Of a DNA stretch of 6,926 nucleotides, positions 1-5,475 are shown piece after piece (position 1 is the first letter of the stretch; every line of letters starts with the position of its first letter). This DNA is from Deltaproteobacteria bacterium. GTDB taxonomy: Bacteria; Desulfobacterota; Desulfobacteria; Desulfobacterales; Desulfobacteraceae. Below the pieces are notes generated by a model that was given only the letters and a program-made list of their open reading frames with translations, made no database searches and was not told where the DNA came from. The stretch is taken from contig JAFCZY010000110.1 in assembly GCA_019314105.1 (NCBI GenBank), positions 1-6,926 on the forward strand, in the 5' to 3' direction. Both the position numbers and the translations under genes were made by a program.

Positions 1-5
1 TTCAT
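1..5 (-). CDS. First codon of a minus-strand gene running off the left edge
   Basis: Only the ATG (bases 5-3) and two further bases are inside the window, so nothing can be said about the product. The call rests on a well-formed translation start: on the minus strand an AAGGAGA Shine-Dalgarno (bases 17-11) precedes the ATG by 5 nt. The gene follows the CNNM/CBS gene in the same direction, but 271 nt separate them and the gap holds hairpins and a possible promoter. It may therefore be a separate transcription unit. The residual doubt is that an open frame cannot be confirmed from five bases. Confidence 0.6.
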
Positions 6-10
6 AGGTC

Positions 11-17
11 TCTCCTT
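11..17 (-). promoter_or_regulatory. Ribosome binding site of the left-edge gene
   Basis: The minus strand reads AAGGAGA, then GACCT, then ATG. Complementarity to the anti-Shine-Dalgarno is strong and the spacing is close to ideal. This site is the main evidence that a gene begins at base 5. It lies only five bases past the foot of the hairpin at 23-50, so that structure could affect access of ribosomes to it. Confidence 0.65.
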
Positions 18-22
18 TTGCA

Positions 23-50
23 AATCGCGGTGCCGGTCAGCACCGCGATT
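23..50. repeat. Perfect GC-rich inverted repeat (hairpin A), next to the RBS
   Basis: Bases 23-33 (AATCGCGGTGC) pair perfectly with 40-50 (GCACCGCGATT), an 11-bp stem with a 6-base loop at 34-39. There is no T-run on either side in either direction, so it is not an ordinary rho-independent terminator. It stands out as GC-rich in an AT-rich intergenic stretch. It abuts hairpin B, sharing bases 49-50. Possible roles are a 5'-UTR structure of the left-edge gene, an mRNA-stabilising structure at the 3' end of the upstream transcript, or a dispersed REP-like element. The sequence alone does not choose between these. Confidence 0.8.
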
Positions 51-73
51 CACGGCGGCGCAGCCGCCGTGAA
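49..73. repeat. Perfect GC-rich inverted repeat (hairpin B), abutting hairpin A
   Basis: Bases 49-59 (TTCACGGCGGC) pair perfectly with 63-73 (GCCGCCGTGAA), an 11-bp stem closed by a 3-base loop (60-62, GCA on the plus strand). Bases 49-50 are shared with the foot of hairpin A, so the two stems can stack end to end. No T-run follows on either strand. Two perfect 11-bp stems side by side are very unlikely by chance in such AT-rich DNA. Confidence 0.8.
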
Positions 74-143
74 CAAGTAATTGAGCAGTTCTGGATATCA
101 TTCAATTTCGCTTGAAATCCGACTGCAATTTTAATGAGTTATA

Positions 144-178
144 GATCAAGAAATTTGTATCACCGATCAAGAGAAATT
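144..178. repeat. Short direct repeat GATCAAGA with 21-bp period
   Basis: GATCAAGA occurs at 144-151 and again at 165-172. Both copies are followed by a similar AAATT-containing tail that differs by a 2-base shift. The 21-bp period equals about two helical turns, which would put both copies on the same DNA face, as in some operators. The repeat is short and may be chance; no regulator is visible in the window. Confidence 0.35.
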
Positions 179-185
179 ACAATTA

Positions 186-209
186 TAAAGAAAAAACCCA
201 GTATATGGG
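186..209 (-). terminator. Weak candidate terminator downstream of the CNNM/CBS gene
   Basis: On the minus strand CCCA (209-206), a 5-base loop and TGGG (200-197) are followed by TTTTTTCTTT. The order stem then T-run is right for a rho-independent terminator, and it sits about 70 nt past the CNNM/CBS stop codon. The stem is only 4 bp, so termination would be inefficient. It overlaps the candidate promoter at 200-225, and at most one of the two readings may be real. Confidence 0.3.
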
Positions 210-225
210 GAGAAAGCATTGTCAA
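200..225 (-). promoter_or_regulatory. Weak candidate promoter for the left-edge gene
   Basis: On the minus strand a perfect TTGACA (225-220) is followed after 14 bases by TATACT (205-200). The hexamers are good but the 14-bp spacer is shorter than the usual 16-18. The location, between two well-separated same-strand genes, is where a promoter would be expected. A separate TATAAT at 187-182 has no matching -35 at standard distance. Confidence 0.22.
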
Positions 226-276
226 TAGATAAGTTTTGGATCTGAGTTTTGTCGAGGAGGACGGGTTAAATTAAAC

Positions 277-1512
277 TTATTCTTTTTTAAGGATAAAATT
301 TTTTATTCGGTTGCCATCCATATCTTTAACTGTTGCCATCCACTTATCTATAATAATAGATTCACCCGGTTTGGGGATTCGGCCAATCTGTTCGAGGAAA
401 AACCCTGAAAATGTATCATATTCGGTTGATTCGGGAATTTCAATTTCAAGTTCTTTGTTTAAATCATCAATATCAATCTTTCCGGTGACCAGCCATTTAT
501 TCCCTTTAAGTTTTACAATATCATGGACCAGTCTATCGGTTTCATCAATAATTTCACCAATAATTTCTTCAACAACGTCTTCAAGAGTAACAATACCGGA
601 CACCCCGCCATGCTCATCCACAACAATGGCAATATGATTTTTCTTCCGCTTAAAATCCTGTAACAGGGAATCAAGTTTTTGAGATTCAGGAATAAAATAG
701 GGTTTTTTCATGATTTGTTTTACGTCCAATGACGTATCAGAATCAGACGAGCAGGCTTTTTGATAACTTGAAAACAAATTTTTAACATGCAAAATTCCAA
801 TAATATTATCAATACTGCCTTCCATAACCGGAATCCTGGAATATCCGGTTTTAAGGATTTTTTCAATGTCCATGCCCTGTGATACATCTATTACAAACAT
901 ATCGGCCCTGGGGGTCATGATTTCAGAACACGAAGTGTCATCAAATTCAAAAATATTGGTAATAAATTCCTTTTCTTCTTCCTTGATTTCTCCTTCTTCT
1001 TCCACCACTTCCACCATGGTCATCAGCTCATCTTCCGTTACAGTTTCATGGGGAGTATCAATTGTCCCGTGCAGTTTAGGTATAAAGCTCAACATATAAA
1101 CCAAAGGGAAAAATAATTTTGATAACCAGAAGAGTGGATAAATCACGATTCTGGCCACGAGAAGATTATTATGATTGGCAAATGATTTCGGGAAAATTTC
1201 ACCAAAGACAAGGATCAGCATCGTCATGATGCCGGTTGCAATGCCCACAGCATTAGATTTAAAATATGAAATGGCAATGGATGTGGCAATGGCAGACGCA
1301 CCGATATTTACAAGGTTATTGCCGATCAGAATCGTGGTCAAAAGTGTATGAGAATCCTCTTTCATTTTCAAAATCAAAGCCCCTGTTTTAGACTCGTTTT
1401 TGGCAATATGAAGCGCTTTGACTTTGCTGATTGAAAAAAGAGCCGTTTCAGAGGAAGAAAAAAAACCGGATAAAAAAAGACATATAATAAGTATCGTTAA
1501 TTCAAAAGCCAT
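277..1512 (-). CDS. HlyC/CorC-family membrane protein (CNNM domain, CBS pair)
   Basis: This 411-residue inner-membrane protein has the complete family layout. A CNNM transmembrane domain (about 1-185) has hydrophobic segments near 4-24, 57-84, 88-108 and 121-146. Its hallmarks include SGFFSSSETALFS (15-27), GNNLVNI (64-70) and FGEIFPKS (103-110). Two CBS domains follow, with IMTPRADM (198-205) and HGGVSGIVTLEDVVEEIIGE (301-320), then a CorC_HlyC domain (about 335-409). Relatives are linked to Mg2+/Co2+ efflux or magnesium homeostasis; the old 'hemolysin' label is not a demonstrated activity. The substrate here is unknown. The ATG at 1512 is the first start after an in-frame TGA only four codons upstream, and begins directly before the first membrane segment. 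The nearest Shine-Dalgarno-like AAAGGA is 15 nt away, longer than usual. The gene lies 79 nt beyond lpxB with no terminator between, so read-through from the lipid A operon is possible. Confidence 0.93.
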   Translation of the reverse strand: MAFELTILIICLFLSGFFSSSETALFSISKVKALHIAKNESKTGALILKMKEDSHTLLTTILIGNNLVNIGASAIATSIAISYFKSNAVGIATGIMTMLILVFGEIFPKSFANHNNLLVARIVIYPLFWLSKLFFPLVYMLSFIPKLHGTIDTPHETVTEDELMTMVEVVEEEGEIKEEEKEFITNIFEFDDTSCSEIMTPRADMFVIDVSQGMDIEKILKTGYSRIPVMEGSIDNIIGILHVKNLFSSYQKACSSDSDTSLDVKQIMKKPYFIPESQKLDSLLQDFKRKKNHIAIVVDEHGGVSGIVTLEDVVEEIIGEIIDETDRLVHDIVKLKGNKWLVTGKIDIDDLNKELEIEIPESTEYDTFSGFFLEQIGRIPKPGESIIIDKWMATVKDMDGNRIKNFILKKE

Positions 1513-1556
1513 AAAAGCAGTATGTCATCCTTTGTTTAGTATTTATGGTTGAAATT

Positions 1557-1586
1557 ACTCTAATAATATTTAAGCTGATTTGTCAA
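1557..1586 (-). promoter_or_regulatory. Candidate promoter for the CNNM/CBS gene
   Basis: On the minus strand a perfect TTGACA (1586-1581), just past the lpxB stop, is followed after 18 bases by TAGAGT (1562-1557, four of six matches to TATAAT). An in-gap promoter would explain the wider 79-nt spacing, compared with 8-33 nt inside the operon. The region is so AT-rich that -10-like hexamers are common, so this is tentative. Confidence 0.33.
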
Positions 1587-1591
1587 ATTTA

Positions 1592-2761
1592 TTATCGTGG
1601 ATATGATTTCCTTAAAAGACTGATGGCAATGGTGGCAGTCCTTTTTGGCGCTCCTTTGCTCCCCAGTAATTTTCTGACAATTTGTAATTGATTTTCGTAA
1701 TTTACTAAATGATCAAGCATGTCCAGAGCTTTGTTACTGATTTTTTCAGGGGTTGCATCGTCTTGAAGGAGTTCAGGCATAATTTCTTTGTTAACGATTA
1801 AATTGGCCAATCCAGCATATTTAATTTTTACAAACAATTTTGCGATTCGATAACTGATGGTGGACATTCTATATATAATAATGGTCGGGACACAGCAAAG
1901 TGCCGCTTCAAGCGTAACCGTGCCGGAAGCTGCAATAACAAGATCTGATTTCAAGAAAATATCCTTAACCGGTCCATTATCGATTTGAAATAATGAATCT
2001 TTTCCCGATTTTTTTAAAATTGTTTTTATGATTTCTTTTTTTATTGACGAGGCTTGGGAAATAATAAAAGAAGCCTGTCGATTCTCTTGATGAATAAGAT
2101 CAGCCGCTTTTATCATTATGTTAAACAGATTTTTTATTTCAGCCTTTCTGGATCCCGGCAACAGACCGATGGTCACAGAACCTTTATTTTTTGACAGTAA
2201 ATGGGTTGATCGAAGAAATGGCTTTGATACCGTTTCAGGATATTCATCCATTAATGGATTCCCAACATAAGTTGATGGAATACAGGCCTTTTTATATATT
2301 TTTTCTTCAAAAGGAAGGATGAGTGCGGCGTGATCAACATATTTTTTTATCTTTTTAAGTCTTGATTTTTTCCATGCCCATACTTTGGGGGTTATATAAT
2401 ATAAGATTTTTATATTGTAATGATCTTTAGTAAACTGGGCGGCTTTTAAATTAAACCCCGGATAATCCACAAGTATCATTAAATCCGGTGTGTTTTCTCT
2501 AAGTTTTTCCTTGAACAAGTCAAAGGCTTTTTTTATCTGTCCAAATTGCATCAGGACTTCTGTAATACCCATGGCAGAGAGATTTGAGATATTGTAGAAA
2601 AGATCAACCTTCTGATTCTCAAGGTGGATGCCGCCGATACCTGAAAAATATATACTGGTGTTTAATTGTTTTATTTCTTTAACAAGATGTCCTGCATGTA
2701 GATCACCGGAGAGTTCTCCTGTAAGAATCATAATATGCTTGAATTTAGCAGGAAGATTCAT
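1592..2761 (-). CDS. lpxB: Lipid-A-disaccharide synthase LpxB
   Basis: This glycosyltransferase (GT19, peripheral on the inner membrane) joins lipid X to UDP-2,3-diacylglucosamine, releasing UDP and forming the beta-1,6-linked lipid A disaccharide 1-phosphate. At 389 residues it is full length for the family. Visible motifs are GELSGDLHAG (15-24), GIGG (41-44), AMGITEVL (63-70), VDYPGFNLK (98-106), YYITPKVWAWKKSR (121-134), LPFEEKIY (149-156), LLPGSRKAEI (200-209) and SGTVTLEAAL (279-288). D99 in the VDYPGFN motif is in the position of the conserved Asp proposed as general base. One deviation is VGNPL (166-170), where many homologues have VGHPL. The ATG at 2761 is the first start after the in-frame lpxI stop 33 nt upstream, and its Shine-Dalgarno is poor (AAGTAGA). 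The substrate lipid X is made by LpxI, encoded just upstream. Confidence 0.97.
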   Translation of the reverse strand: MNLPAKFKHIMILTGELSGDLHAGHLVKEIKQLNTSIYFSGIGGIHLENQKVDLFYNISNLSAMGITEVLMQFGQIKKAFDLFKEKLRENTPDLMILVDYPGFNLKAAQFTKDHYNIKILYYITPKVWAWKKSRLKKIKKYVDHAALILPFEEKIYKKACIPSTYVGNPLMDEYPETVSKPFLRSTHLLSKNKGSVTIGLLPGSRKAEIKNLFNIMIKAADLIHQENRQASFIISQASSIKKEIIKTILKKSGKDSLFQIDNGPVKDIFLKSDLVIAASGTVTLEAALCCVPTIIIYRMSTISYRIAKLFVKIKYAGLANLIVNKEIMPELLQDDATPEKISNKALDMLDHLVNYENQLQIVRKLLGSKGAPKRTATIAISLLRKSYPR

Positions 2762-2794
2762 TCTACTTGTGATTCTTATGGTTCTGTATGACCT

Positions 2795-3613
2795 TCATGT
2801 TATATCATCATCCGTATACCCAAGAATGGATATATTATATTTATTTGCCAGTGTTATCATTTCTTCCCGGTCAAAGGAAATGGATTTTTCAGCTTCAAGT
2901 ACCAGAATGGTAGCGCCGGCTTCATGCATGGTCTCAATGGTTTGGCAACCGGAAGAAGGCAGGTCAAATCTTAAATCCTGAGTCGGTTTGGAAAGTTTTA
3001 TAACAACGGCTCCATTACGATGAGACAAAAGACCGCCTCTTTTAATGGTTGCATCCGTTCCCTCAATTGCTTCAACAGCGAGAACCGTTCCGTTACTGAG
3101 GACAACACATTGCCCGATATCCAGTTTCCCGATTTTTTTTGCGATCTTCCATCCGGTGAAAATATCTTTTTTTTCCGCTTTATCCGGTCTCCTTTTTGTC
3201 CAACACCCCTTAGGACTGATCAGTTCAGGGAGCAAAAAGGTGGATGACAAAATTTCAATTCCTTCCTTTAAGAGCAGACCCGCAAATGACGTTAATATGG
3301 AATCATCATGAGTTTTGGCTGTTTTTGCAATAAACGAGAGTGCTTTAAAATCCGGACGGATATCTTTAAAAATATTTGTTTTTTTGACACTGCCCAGCAT
3401 AACTGCCTGGGTAATATGGTGCTGTTTGAAATATTTGATCAGTTTGTTCACCTGTCCCAGATAAATCCATTTCAGGTCTTCAACATGATTCTCAAGCAGT
3501 TTATCCGCTTCAGAGGTAACCCCGACAGCAAAAACTTTATACCCTTTTTTTACAGCCTTTTCAGAGAAAAGAAGGGGGAATTGCCCACCACCGGCTATAA
3601 GTCCTATCCTCAT
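2795..3613 (-). CDS. lpxI: UDP-2,3-diacylglucosamine pyrophosphatase LpxI (DUF1009)
   Basis: LpxI hydrolyses UDP-2,3-diacylglucosamine to lipid X and UMP, the step done by LpxH in E. coli. The preferred protein has 272 residues, usual for the family, and begins MRIGLIAGGGQFP, the typical N-terminus. Further motifs are LGSVKK (73-78), HDDSIL (102-107), an LSNGTVLAVEAIEGTDATI stretch (172-190) and RFDLPSSGCQTIETMHEAGA (215-234). D217 in the RFDLP motif probably corresponds to the catalytic Asp studied in Caulobacter LpxI. I chose the ATG at 3613 over a TTG at 3667. The TTG would add 18 residues that do not resemble the family, overlap the end of lpxA by 32 nt, and has no Shine-Dalgarno. The ATG has GGAGG upstream, though with a long 14-nt spacer. 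The gene lies 22 nt after lpxA and 33 nt before lpxB, its pathway successor. Confidence 0.94.
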   Translation of the reverse strand: MRIGLIAGGGQFPLLFSEKAVKKGYKVFAVGVTSEADKLLENHVEDLKWIYLGQVNKLIKYFKQHHITQAVMLGSVKKTNIFKDIRPDFKALSFIAKTAKTHDDSILTSFAGLLLKEGIEILSSTFLLPELISPKGCWTKRRPDKAEKKDIFTGWKIAKKIGKLDIGQCVVLSNGTVLAVEAIEGTDATIKRGGLLSHRNGAVVIKLSKPTQDLRFDLPSSGCQTIETMHEAGATILVLEAEKSISFDREEMITLANKYNISILGYTDDDIT

Positions 3614-3627
3614 TTTTTTACGCGTGG

Positions 3628-3632
3628 CCTCC
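3628..3632 (-). promoter_or_regulatory. Ribosome binding site that decides the lpxI start
   Basis: GGAGG on the minus strand lies in the lpxA-lpxI gap, just past the lpxA stop and 14 nt before the ATG at 3613. The spacing is long, but no other Shine-Dalgarno serves any nearby start. Its position downstream of the alternative TTG (3667) excludes it from serving that codon, so it supports the shorter 272-residue protein. Confidence 0.6.
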
Positions 3633-3635
3633 AGG

Positions 3636-4412
3636 TTATCGGGTAACCCCCCTGTTGGATTCAACAATAAATTTAATAAAATTTTTCACTTCAGGGATTT
3701 GTTCAACTTCAGCTTTAACCCGTTCTGTTGCCTGTTTCACCGTTAATCCGATTCGAAAAACAATTCTATATGCTTTTTTGAGTTGCTGAAGCGTTGATTT
3801 CGGAAATTTATGCCGTTTCAAGCCCACATTATTCAACCCATGGAGAGTCGCCCGATCTCCGGCTGCAATTACATATGGCGGTATATCCTTTACTACGGCA
3901 GATTTCCCGCCAATATAAGCAAAATCTCCAATCTGAACGAATTGATGGATGGCAACCAGGCCGCCCACCGTGACATTATCACCAATGATAATATGACCGC
4001 CAAGAGTGGAGTTATTCGCAAGGATAACCTGTTTCCCGGTTTTACAATCATGGGCAATGTGGGTGTAGGCCATTAAATAATTTTCTTCCCCTAATTCAGT
4101 AAGGCCGCCACCGGATTCCGTTCCCCGGTTAATCGTTACAAATTCCCGTATAATGGAGCCTCTGCCAATTTTTAAATATGTTTTTTCACCATGGAATTTA
4201 AGATCCTGGGGCGCGCCACCAATAGACCCATATTGAAAAATCTGGCAATCAGGTCCTATATTTACATATTGTTCAATGGTGGTATAAGGGCCAATGGTGG
4301 TGCCGGAACCAATGCAGACATCTGATTTAACAATGACATAGGGACCGATCGTTACATTGGTATCTATCTCGGCTAAAGGATCAATAATTGCCGTGGGATG
4401 AATCTGACTCAT
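3636..4412 (-). CDS. lpxA: UDP-N-acetylglucosamine O-acyltransferase LpxA
   Basis: LpxA transfers a 3-hydroxyacyl chain from acyl carrier protein to the 3-OH of UDP-GlcNAc in the cytoplasm, the first step of lipid A synthesis. The 258-residue protein has the family form: hexapeptide repeats of a left-handed beta-helix (about 2-185) and a helical C-terminus. HIAHDC (118-123) contains H121, matching catalytic H125 of E. coli with an offset of four; H118 and H156 likewise match H122 and H160. The chain-length ruler position (E. coli G173) is G169 in YIGGKSAV, so the acyl pocket is not shortened by a bulky residue there. PPYVIAAGDRA (178-188) and LNNVGLKRHKF (193-203) are also typical. GGAGT at 4421-4417 gives a good ribosome binding site 4 nt before the ATG. 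lpxD ends 11 nt upstream, with no fabZ between. Confidence 0.97.
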   Translation of the reverse strand: MSQIHPTAIIDPLAEIDTNVTIGPYVIVKSDVCIGSGTTIGPYTTIEQYVNIGPDCQIFQYGSIGGAPQDLKFHGEKTYLKIGRGSIIREFVTINRGTESGGGLTELGEENYLMAYTHIAHDCKTGKQVILANNSTLGGHIIIGDNVTVGGLVAIHQFVQIGDFAYIGGKSAVVKDIPPYVIAAGDRATLHGLNNVGLKRHKFPKSTLQQLKKAYRIVFRIGLTVKQATERVKAEVEQIPEVKNFIKFIVESNRGVTR

Positions 4413-4423
4413 TTTTACTCCGT

Positions 4424-5467
4424 TTATTCATTTTTGTTTTCTAACGCTTTCAATCTTTTTTCAAAAGAAAAAAGATTTTTTCTCATTTCCGGTAACCGGG
4501 ATATGATGCTGACGACCTTACGCCAGCGAGTATGTGCCATATGTGGCATACCCGATACAATTTCATTTTCGCCGACATTACTGCAAACACCTGCACAAGG
4601 ACCGACAATAGAACCGTCACCAATTTTTATATGGCCTGTAATACTGGCATTGCCGGCGATAATAACATTTTTACCGACGGTCGTACTTCCAGCAATTCCA
4701 ACCTGGGCCACAATCAATGTATTATCCCCAATTTTAACATTATGTGCAATGTGGATAAGATTGTCTGTTTTAACGCCGTTTCCAATAACCGTCGTGCCCA
4801 GCGTTCCTCTGTCAATGGTATTGCAGGCACCGATTTCAACATCATCCCCGATATGAACATATCCGGTATGGATAATTTTTTCATGCTTGTCAAGATTTTG
4901 CGCAAACCCAAATCCATCCGAACCAATCACGGTTCCGAAATGAATAATAATATTTTTCCCGATCCGGGTTTTTTCTATTATAGCGACATTGGGTTTAATC
5001 AATGCATTGTCGTCGATGCAGACATCATCTCCGATATAAACGCCGGGCATAAGGTGAACATTGTTCCCAATGTGGACATGATCACCAACAACTACATTTG
5101 CTCCAATAATGGGATTTTTTCCAATCTTTACATGATGTCCAATATCTGCACCAGGATGGATACCGGGTGTTGCTTTTTTTTCCGGGTGAAATATCGATAC
5201 TAATTTAAAAAAAGATAGTTTGGGATTATCGGTTTTCAATAAAATAGTATTCCCGGAATCATGCGCATCAAAAATAAAGGTATCAGGAACGATAACCACC
5301 CCTGCCCTCGTTTGGTTGAGATGAGTCAAAAATTTTGTTTCACATGCAAACGTAATATCATGGGGTTCTGAGTCATCAAAAGAAGAAACGCCTTTTACAA
5401 AAAACGAAGGGTCACCAGCAATTTCAGCCTGGATAAGTTTTGCAATCTCATTTACGGACAGTTTCAT
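4424..5467 (-). CDS. lpxD: UDP-3-O-acylglucosamine N-acyltransferase LpxD
   Basis: LpxD adds the second 3-hydroxyacyl chain, from acyl carrier protein to the 2-amino group of UDP-3-O-acyl-glucosamine, in the cytoplasm. The 347-residue protein is full length (E. coli 341). An N-terminal uridine-binding domain (about 1-100) precedes a hexapeptide-repeat beta-helix (about 103-305) and a charged C-terminal helix (about 315-345) expected in the trimer. Key motifs are FGTVIGSDGFGFA (177-189), DRGTLG (219-224), LIHIAHNVKIGDN (237-249) and SGMPHMAHTRWRK (305-317). H242 in IAHN corresponds to catalytic H239 of E. coli, and H279 in ITGHI to H276. The ATG at 5467 lies 8 nt after the ompH stop, and no Shine-Dalgarno is visible before it. 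Translation probably depends on coupling to ompH. The bamA-ompH-lpxD-lpxA order is a classic arrangement. Confidence 0.97.
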   Translation of the reverse strand: MKLSVNEIAKLIQAEIAGDPSFFVKGVSSFDDSEPHDITFACETKFLTHLNQTRAGVVIVPDTFIFDAHDSGNTILLKTDNPKLSFFKLVSIFHPEKKATPGIHPGADIGHHVKIGKNPIIGANVVVGDHVHIGNNVHLMPGVYIGDDVCIDDNALIKPNVAIIEKTRIGKNIIIHFGTVIGSDGFGFAQNLDKHEKIIHTGYVHIGDDVEIGACNTIDRGTLGTTVIGNGVKTDNLIHIAHNVKIGDNTLIVAQVGIAGSTTVGKNVIIAGNASITGHIKIGDGSIVGPCAGVCSNVGENEIVSGMPHMAHTRWRKVVSIISRLPEMRKNLFSFEKRLKALENKNE

Positions 5468-5475
5468 AAAAGAAC

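Noticed and set aside
105..118. Small palindrome ATTTC-GCTT-GAAAT in the intergenic gap
   Set aside because: A 5-bp AT-rich inverted repeat is expected by chance in a gap of this size, and nothing else supports a function.
253..260. GAGGAGG on the plus strand as a ribosome binding site for a plus-strand gene
   Set aside because: No start codon follows at a usable distance, and the sequence beyond is the 3' end of the CNNM/CBS gene on the other strand.
3665..3667. TTG as the start of lpxI
   Set aside because: It would overlap lpxA by 32 nt, has no Shine-Dalgarno, and adds residues outside the family N-terminus. The ATG at 3613 fits better.
4398..4856. Plus-strand open frame opposite the lpxD 3' half and the lpxD-lpxA junction
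   Set aside because: Also antisense to the beta-helix repeats. Its hydrophobic, proline-rich translation is what the reverse complement of such repeats produces, not a membrane protein.
3900..5160. Repeated short units suggesting a CRISPR or tandem DNA repeat
   Set aside because: The periodicity is at the protein level (hexapeptide repeats of LpxA and LpxD) with degenerate DNA; there are no identical repeats with regular spacers.
4532..5203. Long plus-strand open frame (223 codons) opposite lpxD
   Set aside because: It is a shadow of lpxD: the hexapeptide-repeat codon pattern leaves the opposite frame free of stops. It has no domain character, and lpxD itself is certain.
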